NCBI RefSeq assembly: GCF_004346195.1
Contig: NZ_SMAK01000003.1
Coordinates: forward strand, 310,001-374,000
Reading direction: 5' to 3'
Length of the DNA stretch: 64,000 nt
Source of the DNA: Tepidamorphus gemmatus
GTDB lineage: Bacteria > Pseudomonadota > Alphaproteobacteria > Rhizobiales > Tepidamorphaceae
Shown here: positions 1-10,403 of the stretch, piece by piece
Numbering within the stretch: position 1 is the stretch's first letter
Layout of the letters: the number at the start of each line of letters is the position of its first letter
Translations under genes and position numbers: made by a program
The notes under the pieces: generated by a model
What the model saw: only the letters and a program-made list of their open reading frames with translations
What the model was told of the DNA's origin: nothing
Databases searched by the model: none

Positions 1-1
1 G

Positions 2-1006
2 AAGGCCAACCCGAACCGTCCCGCCGAGGGCGTGGTTGTCGAGGCCAAGCTCGACAGGGGCCGCGGCCCGGTCGGAACCGTGCTCGTCCAGCGCGGCACG
101 CTGAAAGTCGGCGACGTGCTGGTGTGCGGCGCCGAGTGGGGCAAGGTGCGTGCGCTGATCGACGACAAGGGAGACAATGTCGACAGCGCCGGGCCGGCAA
201 CGCCGGTGGAGGTGCTCGGCCTCGACGGAACGCCGGAAGCGGGCGACCGCTTCGCGGTGGTCGATTCGGAGGCCCGTGCCCGCGAGATCGCCGCCTACCG
301 CCAGCGCAAGAAGCGCGAGCGCCAGCACGCCCGCGGCGTCGGCGCCAAGACCTCGCTCGAGCAGATGATGTCGCAGCTCAAGGAGCAGGGCCGCAAGGAG
401 ATTCCGCTGGTCGTCAAGGCTGACGTGCAGGGCTCGGTCGAGGCGATCATCGGCGCGCTCGACAAGCTTGGCACCGACGAGGTGGCGGCACGCGTTCTGT
501 CGGGCGGTGTCGGCGGAATCACCGAATCCGATGTGACGCTGGCGGCCGCTTCCGGCGCCGTGATCATCGGCTTCAACGTCCGCGCCAACCGTCAGGCGCG
601 CGAGGCGGCGGAGCGCGACGGCGTCGAGATCCGGTACTATAACATCATCTACAACCTCGTGGACGACGTGAAGCAGGCGATGTCCGGCCTGCTGGCGCCG
701 ACGCTGCGCGAGGAGATGCTCGGCAACGCGCTGATCCTCGAGGTGTTCAACATCTCCAAGGTCGGCAAGGTCGCCGGCTGCCGCGTCACCGACGGCGTTG
801 TCCAGCGCGGCGCCCATGTCCGGCTGATCCGCGACGACGTGGTGATCCACGAGGGCAAGCTGTCGACCCTGAAGCGCTTCAAGGACGAGGTCCGCGAGGT
901 GCAGGCCGGACAGGAATGCGGCATGGCCTTCGAGAACTATCAGGACATGCGGCCCGGCGACATCATCGAGTGCTATCGGGTCGAGGAGATCCAGCGCACG
1001 CTGTGA
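2..1006 (+). CDS. infB: Translation initiation factor IF-2, C-terminal part (cut by window edge)
   Basis: The reading frame is open from the left edge, so only about the last 334 residues are visible. IF-2 is the GTPase that places initiator fMet-tRNA on the 30S subunit and promotes subunit joining. The GTP-binding domain lies outside the window. What is seen is the first beta-barrel domain ([18 protein letters not shown] near the edge), the linker with a basic helix (RQRKKRERQ), the alpha/beta domain ([24 protein letters not shown]) and the C-terminal fMet-tRNA-binding barrel ending in [18 protein letters not shown], all typical of the family. It is followed after 92 bp by rbfA and truB, the usual infB-rbfA-truB-rpsO-pnp order. 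Confidence 0.97.
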   Translation, partial: KANPNRPAEGVVVEAKLDRGRGPVGTVLVQRGTLKVGDVLVCGAEWGKVRALIDDKGDNVDSAGPATPVEVLGLDGTPEAGDRFAVVDSEARAREIAAYRQRKKRERQHARGVGAKTSLEQMMSQLKEQGRKEIPLVVKADVQGSVEAIIGALDKLGTDEVAARVLSGGVGGITESDVTLAAASGAVIIGFNVRANRQAREAAERDGVEIRYYNIIYNLVDDVKQAMSGLLAPTLREEMLGNALILEVFNISKVGKVAGCRVTDGVVQRGAHVRLIRDDVVIHEGKLSTLKRFKDEVREVQAGQECGMAFENYQDMRPGDIIECYRVEEIQRTL

Positions 1007-1098
1007 TCCTGCTGGTCGGGTGAGGGCGGTGCGGTCCGATCCCGCACCCGCCCACGGAGTGACCCGGATGAAGTCGAAGCAACCTGAAGGGGCGCGCC

Positions 1099-1518
1099 AT
1101 GCAGCAAGGCCGTAGCGCCCGGCGGGGCCATGGCACCGGACCGAGCCAGCGTCAGCTGCGGGTCGGCGAGATGTTGCGCCACGCGCTGGCGGAGATCCTG
1201 CAGCGCGGCGACGTCGCCGATCCCATGCTCGAAGCCGTCGCCGTCACCGTGCCCGAGGTCCGGGTTTCGCCGGACCTGAAGCACGCCACTGTCTATGTCA
1301 TGCCGCTCGGCGGCCGGCACGTCGGCGAGGTCGTCGCCGCGCTCGATCGCCATGCCCGCTACCTGCGCGGCCAGCTTGCCCGCAAGGTGACGCTGAAGTT
1401 CATGCCCGATCTGCGCTTCGAGATCGACCGCACCTTCGATGCGGCCGATCACGTCGATCGGCTGCTGCGCACGCCTGAGGTCGTCCGCGATCTGCGACCG
1501 CAGGAGAACGGCGACTGA
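1099..1518 (+). CDS. rbfA: 30S ribosome-binding factor RbfA
   Basis: This is a 139-residue KH-fold protein that binds the immature 30S subunit and helps mature the 5' end of 16S rRNA, important at low temperature. The family signature is clear: [18 protein letters not shown] near the N-terminus, then [23 protein letters not shown] and the end [25 protein letters not shown]. The length matches alphaproteobacterial RbfA. The start ATG at 1099 is preceded by a GAAGGGG-type Shine-Dalgarno sequence. Its stop codon overlaps the truB start by one base (TGATG), so the two are probably translationally coupled. Confidence 0.96.
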   Translation: MQQGRSARRGHGTGPSQRQLRVGEMLRHALAEILQRGDVADPMLEAVAVTVPEVRVSPDLKHATVYVMPLGGRHVGEVVAALDRHARYLRGQLARKVTLKFMPDLRFEIDRTFDAADHVDRLLRTPEVVRDLRPQENGD

Positions 1519-2444
1519 TGGGCCGGCGCGCTCGCCAGACTGATCTGCACGGCTGGGTTGTCCTCGACAAGCCGGTCGGCATGACCTCGACCCAGGCGGT
1601 CGGGCGCATCAAGCGCCTGTTCCGCACCCGCAAGGCCGGCCATGCCGGCACTCTCGATCCGCTGGCCTCGGGCTGTCTGCCGGTCGCGCTCGGCGAGGCG
1701 ACGAAGACGGTCCCCTTCGTTGTCGACGGGCTGAAGGTCTATCGGTTCACCGTCCGCTGGGGCGCCGAGACCGACACCGATGACAGCGAGGGCCGCGTCA
1801 TCGCCACCTCGGACTTGAGGCCGGCCGATGCGGCGATCGACGCCGTCCTGCCGCGCTTCATCGGCCTGATCGAGCAGGTACCGCCGCGCTTCTCGGCGAT
1901 CAAGATCGACGGCGAACGGGCCTACGATCTCGCCCGCGGCGGCGAGGCGGTGGAGCTGGCACCGCGCCACGTGGAGGTGCTCTCCCTCGCCCGCACCGGG
2001 CCGACGCGCGACCGCGAGACGGAGTTCGAATGCGAATGCGGCAAGGGAACCTATGTCCGCTCGCTCGCCCGCGACATTGCCCGGGCGCTCGGCGGGTACG
2101 GCCATGTCTCGGCGCTGCGCCGGCTGGCCGTCGGCCCGTTCGGCGAGGACGACATGATTTCGCTGGATAAGTTGCAGGAGTTGTGCGATAGGACCCCCGA
2201 CCGGGATCCTCCGGTCGACGCGTTGCGACCGGTGGAGACCGCGCTGGACGACATCCCGGCGCTGGCCATAAGCCAGTCTGACGCGACCCGGCTGCGAAAT
2301 GGTCAGCCGGTCTTGCTGCGCGGGCGGGATGCTCCCGTGCTGAGCGGCCCTGCCTACACCACGACGCGCGGACGACTCGTGGCCCTGGTCGAGGCGGACC
2401 GCGGCGAACTGCACCCCCGGCGCGTGTTCAACCTGCCCGGCTGA
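1518..2444 (+). CDS. truB: tRNA pseudouridine(55) synthase TruB
   Basis: TruB converts uridine 55 in the T-arm of tRNAs to pseudouridine and acts as a tRNA chaperone. The 308-residue product has the family motifs VVLDKPVGMTST, then HAGTLDPLASGCLPVALGEATK with the catalytic aspartate at about residue 46, GRVIATSDLRP, QVPPRFSAIKIDGERAYDLAR and the loop GKGTYVRSLARDIARALG. The C-terminal part (ALAISQSDATRLRNGQPV) is the small RNA-binding domain of bacterial TruB. It starts on the last base of the rbfA stop codon and is followed after 36 bp by rpsO. Confidence 0.97.
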   Translation: MGRRARQTDLHGWVVLDKPVGMTSTQAVGRIKRLFRTRKAGHAGTLDPLASGCLPVALGEATKTVPFVVDGLKVYRFTVRWGAETDTDDSEGRVIATSDLRPADAAIDAVLPRFIGLIEQVPPRFSAIKIDGERAYDLARGGEAVELAPRHVEVLSLARTGPTRDRETEFECECGKGTYVRSLARDIARALGGYGHVSALRRLAVGPFGEDDMISLDKLQELCDRTPDRDPPVDALRPVETALDDIPALAISQSDATRLRNGQPVLLRGRDAPVLSGPAYTTTRGRLVALVEADRGELHPRRVFNLPG

Positions 2445-2480
2445 ACGCCGGGCCCATGATATTTCGGAGACGATGTCGCG

Positions 2481-2750
2481 ATGTCCATCACCGCGGAACG
2501 CAAGCAGCAGCTGATCAAGGAATATGCCAGGGGCGCGGCCGATACCGGCTCGCCGGAGGTGCAGGTCGCGATTCTCACCGAACGGATCGCCAACCTCACC
2601 GAGCATTTCAAGACCCACAAGAAGGACAACCATTCCCGGCGCGGGCTGCTGAAACTCGTCAGCCAGCGGCGCAGCCTCCTCGACTACGTCAAGGCGAAGG
2701 ACGAGGCGCGCTACCGGGATCTTATCACGCGTCTCGGCATCCGCCGCTGA
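2481..2750 (+). CDS. rpsO: 30S ribosomal protein S15
   Basis: S15 is an 89-residue primary 16S rRNA-binding protein of the 30S platform. The sequence is canonical: [62 protein letters not shown], ending in the basic tail [12 protein letters not shown]. The length is exactly that of the family. It lies between truB and pnp; the following 157 bp contain two strong stem-loops that probably separate rpsO and pnp expression. Confidence 0.98.
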   Translation: MSITAERKQQLIKEYARGAADTGSPEVQVAILTERIANLTEHFKTHKKDNHSRRGLLKLVSQRRSLLDYVKAKDEARYRDLITRLGIRR

Positions 2751-2758
2751 CCGTTGCC

Positions 2759-2785
2759 GCGCGGCGACGATGAGCGTCGCCGCGC
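2759..2785 (+). promoter_or_regulatory. Stem-loop just after rpsO
   Basis: A perfect 10-bp inverted repeat (GCGCGGCGAC and GTCGCCGCGC) with a 7-base loop starts 9 bases after the rpsO stop codon. No T-tract follows, so it is more likely an RNA-processing or 3'-end-protecting hairpin than a simple terminator. In E. coli the rpsO-pnp gap holds a terminator and an RNase III site; the same role here is inferred from position only. Confidence 0.55.
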
Positions 2786-2861
2786 ATATCCACGCGGGCC
2801 CCGGTGGCCATGGGGAGGATAGCCGGACGTTTCGGGCATCATCGGAACGCCTCGCCATCTT

Positions 2862-2900
2862 GCCCATGGCTCGCTCTGCGGTCCGCCAGAGCCATGAGGC
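2862..2900 (+). promoter_or_regulatory. Hairpin in the pnp 5' leader covering the Shine-Dalgarno sequence
   Basis: CATGGCTC (2865-2872) pairs perfectly with GAGCCATG (2889-2896), and the stem extends by GCC/GGC with one bulged A. The likely pnp Shine-Dalgarno sequence GAGG (2896-2899) sits in the 3' arm, 8 bases before the pnp ATG, so the fold could limit translation. E. coli PNPase represses its own mRNA through a leader stem-loop; a comparable role here is inference. Confidence 0.5.
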
Positions 2901-2907
2901 ATGACAC

Positions 2908-5034
2908 ATGTTCGATATCCAGCGTGAAGAACTCGAATGGGGCGGGCGCACGCTCGTCCTCGAGACCGGCAAGATGGCCCGCCAGGCCGATGGCGCCGTG
3001 CTCGCCCGCTACGGCGACACCACCGTGCTGGCCACCGTCGTCGCCAATCAGGAGCCCAAGCCCGGCATCGACTTCCTGCCGCTGACCGTCCACTACCAGG
3101 AGAAGTTCTATGCCTCCGGCAAGATTCCGGGCGGCTACTTCAAGCGCGAGGGCCGTCCGACCGAGAAGGAGACGCTCGTCTCCCGCCTGATCGACCGTCC
3201 GATCCGTCCGCTGTTCGTCGAGGGCTTCCGCTGTGACACGCAGGTGATCGTCACGGTGCTCAGCCACGATCTGGAGAATGACCCCGACATCGTTGCGATG
3301 GTCGCCACCTCCGCGGCCCTCACCCTGTCCGGCGTGCCGTTCATGGGCCCGATCGGCGGTGCGCGCGTCGGCTACATCAATGGCGAGTACGTGCTCAATC
3401 CGCAGATCGACGAAATGCCGGAGTCCGCGCTCGATCTGGTCGTCGCCGGCACGGCCGACGCCGTGCTCATGGTCGAATCCGAGGCAAAGGAGCTTTCCGA
3501 GGAGGTGATGCTTGGGGCGGTCATGTTCGGCCACCGCAGCTTCCAGCCGGTGATCGATGCGATCATCCGCCTCGCCGAGCGCGCCGCCAAGGAGCCGCGC
3601 GACTTCCAGCCCGAGGACAATTCCGAGATCGAGGCGAAGGTCGCCGAGATCATCGCCTCGGACCTCGCTGCCGCCTACAAGATTCCCGGCAAGACCGACC
3701 GCCAGGCCGCAGTCGCCGCGGCCAGGGAGAAGGTGATGGCGGCGCTCTGCCCGGCCGATTCGCAGGAGGCGCTCGATCGCGGCAAGGTTGCCGACGCCTT
3801 CAAGAAGCTCGAGAAGAAGATCGTCCGCGGCTCGATCATCGAGACCGGCCGCCGCATCGACGGACGCGACCTGAAGACGGTCCGCCCGATCGTCTCGGAG
3901 GTCGGCATCCTGCCGCGCGCGCACGGCTCGGCGCTGTTTACCCGCGGCGAAACCCAGGCGCTGGTGGTCGCCACGCTCGGCACCGGCGAGGACGAGCAGT
4001 ATGTCGACTCGCTGACCGGGACCTACAAGGAGACCTTCCTCCTCCACTACAACTTCCCGCCCTTCTCGGTCGGCGAGACCGGTCGCATGGGCGGCGCCGG
4101 CCGCCGCGAGATCGGTCATGGCAAGCTGGCCTGGCGGGCGATCCATCCGGTGCTGCCCGACCACGCCAAGTTTCCCTACACGCTGCGAGTCGTCTCGGAG
4201 ATCACCGAGTCGAACGGCTCCTCGTCCATGGCAACCGTCTGCGGCACCTCGTTGGCGCTGATGGATGCCGGCGTGCCGATCGCCCGGCCGGTGTCGGGCA
4301 TCGCCATGGGCCTGATTCTCGAGGAGGACGGCCGGTTCGCGGTGCTGTCCGACATTCTCGGCGACGAGGATCACCTGGGCGACATGGACTTCAAGGTCGC
4401 CGGCACCGAGGTCGGCATCACCTCGCTGCAGATGGACATCAAGGTCGCCGGCATCACCGAGGAGATCATGCGGGTCGCCCTCGAACAGGCCCATGACGGC
4501 CGCGCCCACATCCTCGGCGAGATGTCGAAAGCGCTGACCTCGGCCCGCCCGGAACTCGGCGAGCACGCGCCGCGCATCGAGGTCATCACCATCCCGGTCG
4601 ACAAGATCCGCGAAGTCATCGGCTCGGGCGGCAAGGTCGTCCGCGAGATCGTCGAGAAGACCGGCGCCAAGATCGACATCAACGACGATGGCACCATCAA
4701 GGTCGCCTCCTCCGACGGCAAGGCGATCAAGGCGGCGCTAGACTGGATCAAGTCGATCGTCGCCGAGCCCGAGATCGGCGCCATCTACCGCGGCAAGGTC
4801 GTCAAGGTCGTCGACTTCGGCGCCTTCGTGAACTTCTTCGGCCCGCGCGATGGACTCGTCCATATCTCGCAGCTGTCCAAGGGCCGCCCCGAGAAGGTGA
4901 CCGACGTCGTCAAGGAGGGCGACGAGGTCTATGTCAAGCTGGTCGGCTTCGACGAGCGCGGCAAGGTCCGTCTGTCGATGAAGATGGTCGATCAGGAGAC
5001 CGGCGAGGAGATTTCGAGCGGCGAAGCCGCCTGA
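2908..5034 (+). CDS. pnp: Polyribonucleotide nucleotidyltransferase (PNPase)
   Basis: PNPase is the 3'-to-5' phosphorolytic exoribonuclease of the degradosome. The 708-residue product has the full layout: two RNase PH-like domains ([14 protein letters not shown]; core motif [18 protein letters not shown]), a helical linker, a KH domain at about 553-612 ([18 protein letters not shown]) and an S1 domain at about 623-692 ([20 protein letters not shown]). The alphaproteobacterial start [14 protein letters not shown] is present. The gene follows rpsO and is closed by a clear terminator at 5062-5094. Autoregulation through its leader hairpin is likely. Confidence 0.98.
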   Translation: MFDIQREELEWGGRTLVLETGKMARQADGAVLARYGDTTVLATVVANQEPKPGIDFLPLTVHYQEKFYASGKIPGGYFKREGRPTEKETLVSRLIDRPIRPLFVEGFRCDTQVIVTVLSHDLENDPDIVAMVATSAALTLSGVPFMGPIGGARVGYINGEYVLNPQIDEMPESALDLVVAGTADAVLMVESEAKELSEEVMLGAVMFGHRSFQPVIDAIIRLAERAAKEPRDFQPEDNSEIEAKVAEIIASDLAAAYKIPGKTDRQAAVAAAREKVMAALCPADSQEALDRGKVADAFKKLEKKIVRGSIIETGRRIDGRDLKTVRPIVSEVGILPRAHGSALFTRGETQALVVATLGTGEDEQYVDSLTGTYKETFLLHYNFPPFSVGETGRMGGAGRREIGHGKLAWRAIHPVLPDHAKFPYTLRVVSEITESNGSSSMATVCGTSLALMDAGVPIARPVSGIAMGLILEEDGRFAVLSDILGDEDHLGDMDFKVAGTEVGITSLQMDIKVAGITEEIMRVALEQAHDGRAHILGEMSKALTSARPELGEHAPRIEVITIPVDKIREVIGSGGKVVREIVEKTGAKIDINDDGTIKVASSDGKAIKAALDWIKSIVAEPEIGAIYRGKVVKVVDFGAFVNFFGPRDGLVHISQLSKGRPEKVTDVVKEGDEVYVKLVGFDERGKVRLSMKMVDQETGEEISSGEAA

Positions 5035-5061
5035 TCGCACCGACCTTGCCCGCAGGCTTCG

Positions 5062-5094
5062 GCCCGCGTCCGGATCAACGGGCGCGGGCTTTTC
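5062..5094 (+). terminator. Rho-independent terminator after pnp
   Basis: GCCCGCGTCC (5062-5071) pairs with GGGCGCGGGC (5080-5089), one T-G wobble, 8-base loop, followed by TTTTCT. It starts 27 bases after the pnp stop codon and closes the infB-pnp cluster. Confidence 0.85.
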
Positions 5095-5256
5095 TGTGGT
5101 CAGCCCGGCTCCGACGTCGCCGTGGAAGGTTTTCCCCAGGCTGCCGGGTGGCGAAACTTTTAGGGAGTTCGTTCAGGAGCCCGCAAGGCGGTACGCGGCA
5201 AGGTTGCGCCGACTGCAAGGCCGGTCTGGGCCCGCAGCAATCAGGGACAGGGTGAT

Positions 5257-6264
5257 TTGCTCGACTCGGTCGAAACGCCGGTGGCTTCCAGCCGTCTTTC
5301 CGGCACACGCGCGGCCTCGCGCTGGGTCCGGCTGCTCCCCGGCAGCCGTCTGGCGCGGCTGATGGGCGCTGCGGCCATCCTGTCCCTCGCACCGGCCGCG
5401 GCGGCCGCTGCGCTTGGCGCCGGCCTGTTCGGGCCAAGCCGGCTCGCGCCCACCTCCGCAACGATCGTCGCTGTCGCCAACATCCTTGGTACCGGTATCG
5501 CCGCGCTCTGCATCCGTGCCTCCCTGAGACCGCTGCGTCGCTCGGTCAAGGCGCTGCGTGACTATGCGCGCTATGGTCGTCTGCCGGACCTCAGGATCGA
5601 TCCGCGCGACGACATCGGGCGGTTGATGAGCGAGATCCGGCAGATCATCGTCGATTCGGAGCAGGCCCATGCCGAGCTCTTGCGCGATGCCGAGACCGAC
5701 CCGCTGACCGCCCTCGCCAACCGGCGCAAGTTCCTGTGGCACGGTGCGCAGGACCTGCGCGAGGCGCGCCGCCGCGGCGAGCCGCTGGCGGTGATCCTGC
5801 TCGACATCGACCGCTTCAAGGCGGTCAACGACAGCTTCGGACATGCGGCCGGCGATGCGGTGCTGCGCCTGGTCGCCGGCGCCGTAGCGCGCGGCCTGCG
5901 CGATGGCGATGCGCTGGCCCGTCTGGGTGGAGAGGAATTCGCCATCCTGCTGCCGCGTACGCCGCTGCCGGATGCGCTGCGCCTTGCGGAGACGCTGCGG
6001 GCGACCATCGCCGCCCTGCCGATGCCGGCCTTGGACGGCGCGACGGTGACCGCGAGCTTTGGCGTCACCGTGCACGATCAGTCCGACGGCCATTTCGAGG
6101 TGCTGCTGGAGCGGGCCGATCGCGCACTCTACGATGCCAAGCGGGCCGGCCGCGACCGCATCGCCTACCGGCTGGCGATCGACGAGGCCGACGACATGAC
6201 GCCGCCGGAGCTGGCGCAGACCGGCGAGACGGCGCGACCGGCTCGCGTCTGGCTGGTCGACTGA
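5257..6264 (+). CDS. Membrane-anchored diguanylate cyclase (GGDEF domain)
   Basis: This 335-residue protein is predicted to make c-di-GMP from two GTP. The active-site motif is GGEEF at residues 224-228, and the RxxD inhibitory I-site (RDGD, 215-218) lies exactly five residues before it, so product feedback is expected. The metal-binding region LLDIDRFKAVNDSFGHAAGD is intact. The N-terminus has two hydrophobic segments (about 36-62 and 70-88), then a HAMP-like stretch (LRRSVKALRDYARYGRLP) that may pass on a signal. No EAL domain is seen. The start is a TTG preceded by AGGGACAGG; no ATG or GTG fits better. The gene is single and converges on fabI. Confidence 0.88.
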   Translation: MLDSVETPVASSRLSGTRAASRWVRLLPGSRLARLMGAAAILSLAPAAAAAALGAGLFGPSRLAPTSATIVAVANILGTGIAALCIRASLRPLRRSVKALRDYARYGRLPDLRIDPRDDIGRLMSEIRQIIVDSEQAHAELLRDAETDPLTALANRRKFLWHGAQDLREARRRGEPLAVILLDIDRFKAVNDSFGHAAGDAVLRLVAGAVARGLRDGDALARLGGEEFAILLPRTPLPDALRLAETLRATIAALPMPALDGATVTASFGVTVHDQSDGHFEVLLERADRALYDAKRAGRDRIAYRLAIDEADDMTPPELAQTGETARPARVWLVD

Positions 6265-6285
6265 GCGGGACGGGTCTTGGCAGCG

Positions 6286-7116
6286 TCAACCCGACGCGGA
6301 TTCGGTGTCGCCGTTGGCTGCCGCCGCAAGTCTCTCGGGATTGGGCATCGAGATGACGTGGAACCCCGAATCGACGAAATGCACCTCGCCGGTGACGCCC
6401 GCTGACAGTGGCGACAGCAGATAGAGGGCGGCGCCGCCGACATCGTCGATCGTGGTGGCACGCCGCAGCGGTGCATGCGCCTTGTGGAAATTGTACATGC
6501 GCCGTGCGTCGTTGATGCCGGAGCCGGCAAGGGTGCGAACCGGACCCGCCGAGATCGCGTTGACGCGGATGCCCTGAGGGCCGTAGTCGGCGGCCAGATA
6601 GCGTACGCTTGCCTCGAGGCCGGCCTTGGCGACGCCCATCACGTTGTAGTTGGGCATCACACGCGTCGAGCCGGCATAGGTGAGCGTCAGCAGGCTGCCG
6701 CCGTCAGGCATCAGTTCGGCGGCACGCCGCGTGATCTCGGTGAAGGAGAAACATGAGATCACCATCGTCCGCACGAAGTTGGACCGGCTGGTGTCGGCAT
6801 AACGACCCTTCAGTTCCGACTTGTCGGAGAAGGCCACCGCGTGAACGACGAAATCGATGGTGGACCAGCGCTGCCGCAGCGTCTCGAACACGGCGTCCAC
6901 CGTCTCGATCTGCTCGACGTCGCAGGGCAGGACCAGATCGGCGCCGAGGCTCTGCGCCAGCGGTCGCACCCGCCGCCCGAACGCCTCGCCCTGGTAGGTG
7001 AAGGCGAGCTCGGCGCCATGCGCGGCCAGCGTCCGGGCGATGCCCCAGGCGATCGAATGATCATTGGCCACGCCCATGACCAGGCCGCGTCGTCCGGCCA
7101 TCAGCGCGTCGGTCAT
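6286..7116 (-). CDS. fabI: Enoyl-[acyl-carrier-protein] reductase, NADH-dependent
   Basis: FabI carries out the last reductive step of each fatty-acid elongation cycle. The 276-residue SDR protein starts with the FabI cofactor motif GLVMGVANDHSIAWGIA and has the FabI-type catalytic residues Tyr147 (LTYAGS), Tyr157 and Lys164 (NYNVMGVAKAG). The end SGFHVISMPNPE is also typical. It is the last gene of fabA-fabB-fabI, 27 bases after fabB, with a good ribosome-binding site (GGGGAGGGG). Triclosan and isoniazid-type inhibitors target this family. Confidence 0.95.
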   Translation of the reverse strand: MTDALMAGRRGLVMGVANDHSIAWGIARTLAAHGAELAFTYQGEAFGRRVRPLAQSLGADLVLPCDVEQIETVDAVFETLRQRWSTIDFVVHAVAFSDKSELKGRYADTSRSNFVRTMVISCFSFTEITRRAAELMPDGGSLLTLTYAGSTRVMPNYNVMGVAKAGLEASVRYLAADYGPQGIRVNAISAGPVRTLAGSGINDARRMYNFHKAHAPLRRATTIDDVGGAALYLLSPLSAGVTGEVHFVDSGFHVISMPNPERLAAAANGDTESASG

Positions 7117-7143
7117 CGTCCCCTCCCCGCGAACCTGTCGCCG

Positions 7144-8367
7144 TCAACCGTCGTGCCGGCCGAACACCAGGCTGGCATTGGTGCCGCCGAAGCCGAAGCT
7201 GTTCGACAGCACGGTATTGATCTCCACCCCGTCCCGGCGCTCGCGCACGATCGGCATGTCGGCGAAGGCGGGATCGAGCTCCTCGATGTTGGCAGACTCG
7301 CAGATGAAGCCGTTCTGCATCATCAGCAGCGAGTAGATCGCCTCCTGCACGCCGGCCGCTCCGAGCGAATGCCCGGTCAGCGACTTCGTGGCGGAGATCG
7401 GCGGGCAGCGGTCGCCAGTCCCGAAGATGTTGCGGATCGCCTCGATCTCCGGGCCATCGCCGGCCGGCGTCGAGGTCGCGTGCGGGTTGATGTAGTCGAT
7501 CGGCTCGCGGACGGTCGACAGCGCCAGACGCATGCAGCGCTCGCCGCCTTCGCCGGACGGGGCAACCATGTCGTAGCCGTCCGAAGTCGCGCCGTAGCCC
7601 TTCAGTTCGCCATAGATGCGCGCCCCGCGTGCCTTGGCGTGCTCCAGCTCCTCCAGCACCAGCACGCCGGCGCCGCCGGCGATGACGAAGCCGTCACGGT
7701 TGGCGTCGTAGGCGCGGCTCGCCCGCTCCGGCGTGTCGTTGTACTTCGACGACATCGCCCCCATCGCGTCGAAGAGCATCGACAGCGTCCAGTCGAGCTC
7801 CTCGCAGCCGCCGGCGAACATGATGTCCTGCTTGCCCCACTGGATCAGCTCGGCGGCATTGCCGATGCAGTGCGCCGACGTCGCGCAGGCCGAGGAGATC
7901 GAATAATTGACGCCCCTGATCTTGAACCAGGTCGCCAGCGTGGCCGATGCCGTCGACGACATCGCCTTGGGGACCGCAAACGGGCCGATGCGCTTAGGAC
8001 CCTTCTCGCGGGCGAGGTCGGCCGCCTCGATCAGGGTGCGCGTCGACGGGCCGCCGGACCCCATGATGATGCCGGTGCGCTCGTTGCTGACCTCGTGCGC
8101 CTCCAGCCCGGAATCGCGGATCGCCTGCTCCATCGCCACGTGGTTCCAGGCCGTGCCGCCACCGTGAAAGCGCATCGCCCGGCGATCGATGACCTGGGAG
8201 GCGTCGAGCGAGGGGGCGCCGTGAACCCGCGAGCGGAATCCGAGCCGCTCATAGTCGTCGGCCTTCACTATTCCCGACTTCGCGTCGTGCAGCGACGACA
8301 CGACCTCCTGGACCGAGTTGCCGATACTCGACACGATACCCATGCCGGTCACGACCACGCGTCTCAT
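7144..8367 (-). CDS. fabB: 3-oxoacyl-[acyl-carrier-protein] synthase I
   Basis: FabB condenses malonyl-ACP with growing acyl-ACP, including the unsaturated intermediates made through FabA. The chosen start gives 407 residues beginning [18 protein letters not shown], the standard KAS I N-terminus; the frame stays open further upstream but that part is the shadow of fabA. The catalytic triad is visible: Cys161 in [10 protein letters not shown], the first His in [11 protein letters not shown] and the second in [11 protein letters not shown]. It lies 50 bases after fabA and 27 before fabI, so the three genes form an unsaturated fatty-acid operon. Confidence 0.95.
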   Translation of the reverse strand: MRRVVVTGMGIVSSIGNSVQEVVSSLHDAKSGIVKADDYERLGFRSRVHGAPSLDASQVIDRRAMRFHGGGTAWNHVAMEQAIRDSGLEAHEVSNERTGIIMGSGGPSTRTLIEAADLAREKGPKRIGPFAVPKAMSSTASATLATWFKIRGVNYSISSACATSAHCIGNAAELIQWGKQDIMFAGGCEELDWTLSMLFDAMGAMSSKYNDTPERASRAYDANRDGFVIAGGAGVLVLEELEHAKARGARIYGELKGYGATSDGYDMVAPSGEGGERCMRLALSTVREPIDYINPHATSTPAGDGPEIEAIRNIFGTGDRCPPISATKSLTGHSLGAAGVQEAIYSLLMMQNGFICESANIEELDPAFADMPIVRERRDGVEINTVLSNSFGFGGTNASLVFGRHDG

Positions 8368-8417
8368 AGGGGCCTCTCTTGCATTCGTTCGGGCATCCGC
8401 CCGGCCGCCCGCGCGCC

Positions 8418-8945
8418 CTAGACGGGGGCGCCTTCGGTCTCGGATGTGAACAGGCCGACCCTGAGGTCCAGAGCCTGGTATATGGTCTGCCCGTCCACCT
8501 TCAGCCACCCGTCGGCGATGCCGAGCGTCAGCTTGCGGCGGATGATCCGCTTCAGATCGACGCCATACTCGACGAGCCGGGCGGTCGGCAGGATCATGCC
8601 GGAGAACTTCACCTCGCCCACTGCCAGCGCCCGGCCACGCCCCGGCGCTCCGAGCCAGCCCAGGAAGAAGCCGACCATCTGCCAGAGCGCGTCGAGGCCG
8701 AGGCAGCCCGGCATCACCGGATCGCCCTTGAAGTGGCAAGCGAAGAACCACAGGTCGGGTCGGATCTCGAGCTCCGCACGGACATGTCCCTTGCCGTGCT
8801 CGCCGCCATCCTCGGCGATGGCGGAGATACGATCGAACATCAGCATCGGCGGCAACGGCAGCTGTGCATTGCCGGGGCCGAACAGTTCGCCGCGGCCGCA
8901 GGCAAGCAATTCCTCGAATTCGAAACTGGACCGGCGTTCGGTCAT
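8418..8945 (-). CDS. fabA: 3-hydroxydecanoyl-ACP dehydratase/isomerase
   Basis: FabA dehydrates 3-hydroxyacyl-ACP and isomerises the trans-2 C10 product to cis-3, the branch point for anaerobic unsaturated fatty-acid synthesis. The 175-residue length and the active site match the family: His71 in [14 protein letters not shown] and Asp85 in CLGLDALWQ. The conserved end GLFTSE is present. It is the first gene of fabA-fabB-fabI and is divergent from irr, a gene order known from Rhizobiales; the shared upstream region holds a 17-bp tandem repeat. Confidence 0.96.
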   Translation of the reverse strand: MTERRSSFEFEELLACGRGELFGPGNAQLPLPPMLMFDRISAIAEDGGEHGKGHVRAELEIRPDLWFFACHFKGDPVMPGCLGLDALWQMVGFFLGWLGAPGRGRALAVGEVKFSGMILPTARLVEYGVDLKRIIRRKLTLGIADGWLKVDGQTIYQALDLRVGLFTSETEGAPV

Positions 8946-9095
8946 CCGCCTCGTTCGTCCCTTCTCGTGTCGTTGGATAGTGTTCGTCGATCGGTTCCGT
9001 CGTGCCGGCTCGGCAGACCGAGGCGGTCCACGGTCGCCTACCTAACATAGCTTTCCCGGTGTCGAAAGTGCGCGGATGGCCCCGTGACGAGCCGC

Positions 9096-9129
9096 GTCGC
9101 CTGCAGGGCAAAGTCGCCTGCAGGGCAGA
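9096..9129. repeat. 17-bp tandem repeat between fabA and irr
   Basis: The 15-mer GTCGCCTGCAGGGCA occurs at 9096-9110 and again at 9113-9127, a direct repeat with a 17-bp period. It lies in the divergent fabA/irr promoter region, about 90 bp before the likely irr start. It could be a regulatory site or simple slippage; the sequence does not decide. Confidence 0.7.
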
Positions 9130-9214
9130 TGCCAGCAGACGTCTCGGCAGCGCTTGCCGTTGAGGGGTGCCCGCCGTATATTCGTCGCGGTTGCAACGGG
9201 TTGCGGATCGACGG

Positions 9215-9679
9215 ATGGCCACGGACCTGCCGGCTCGCGACGGCGCGACGGGTGGCGACGCCCGGCGCGCGAATGACACGTCCGACGTCGCGAGGATGCT
9301 CAAGCGCGCCGGATTGCGCCCGACGCGCCAGCGGCTGTCGCTGGGTTCGCTGCTGTTTGACGGGCGGGACCGGCACGTGACGGCCGAGATGCTGCACGAG
9401 CAGGCGATTCGGGCGCAAGTCCCGGTCTCCCTGGCGACGATCTACAACACGCTCCACCAGTTCACCCGCGCCGGCCTGCTGCGCGAGGTCGCGGTGGACG
9501 GCGCCAAGTCGTATTTCGACACCAACACGCGCGACCACCATCATTTCTACGTCGAGGATCAGTCGCGGCTGATCGACATCGAGGGTGCCTCGATCGCGGT
9601 CACCGGCCTGCCGGAGGCGCCGCAAGGCATGGAGATAACCCATATCGACGTCGTGGTGCGCGTCCGCCCGCGTCGATAG
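9215..9679 (+). CDS. irr: Iron response regulator Irr (Fur superfamily)
   Basis: Irr is the Fur-family regulator that controls iron and heme genes in Rhizobiales and responds to heme rather than free iron. From the ATG at 9215 it has 154 residues: a winged-helix domain ([43 protein letters not shown]) and the diagnostic HHHFYVED motif with three histidines at about 108-110, implicated in heme binding. A GTG at 9167 would add 16 residues, but these do not look like Irr. The N-terminal GCPW heme motif of Bradyrhizobium Irr is not seen. It is divergent from fabA. Confidence 0.9.
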   Translation: MATDLPARDGATGGDARRANDTSDVARMLKRAGLRPTRQRLSLGSLLFDGRDRHVTAEMLHEQAIRAQVPVSLATIYNTLHQFTRAGLLREVAVDGAKSYFDTNTRDHHHFYVEDQSRLIDIEGASIAVTGLPEAPQGMEITHIDVVVRVRPRR

Positions 9680-9718
9680 GGCGGTTTGCCGTTCCGCGAC
9701 ATCGATGATCCGCTTCGA

Positions 9719-9748
9719 CTCCGTCCTTGGTCGCAAGGACTGACGGAG
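9719..9748. terminator. Stem-loop between convergent irr and SH3-protein genes
   Basis: GTCCTTG (9723-9729) and CAAGGAC (9734-9740) form a perfect stem with a 4-base loop, and CTCCGT/ACGGAG extends the pairing beyond a bulge. No T-tract follows. Its place between two convergent genes suggests a bidirectional end signal. Confidence 0.4.
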
Positions 9749-9851
9749 ACCCGATTGCCACGTCGCCTGCAATCGCCCGGACTTGCTTCCTCGCGCCACG
9801 TGTTCCCTCGCGCGGCAGCCGGCCGCATCGGCTTGCTGTCTGCCGACTGGC

Positions 9852-10403
<552 letters not shown>

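Noticed and set aside
2839-4566. A 575-codon open frame on the minus strand opposite pnp
   Set aside because: It is the mirror frame of a GC-rich coding gene, with an Asp/Arg/Leu-rich, repetitive product and no domain; pnp on the plus strand is certain.
6841-8421. A 526-codon plus-strand frame over fabI and fabB
   Set aside because: Its product is a His/Arg/Asp-rich shadow; the fab genes on the minus strand have complete active sites.
9060-9214. An ICE-type Irr site in the irr/fabA promoter region
   Set aside because: No AT-rich TTTAGAA-type inverted repeat is present; only the GC-rich tandem repeat was found.
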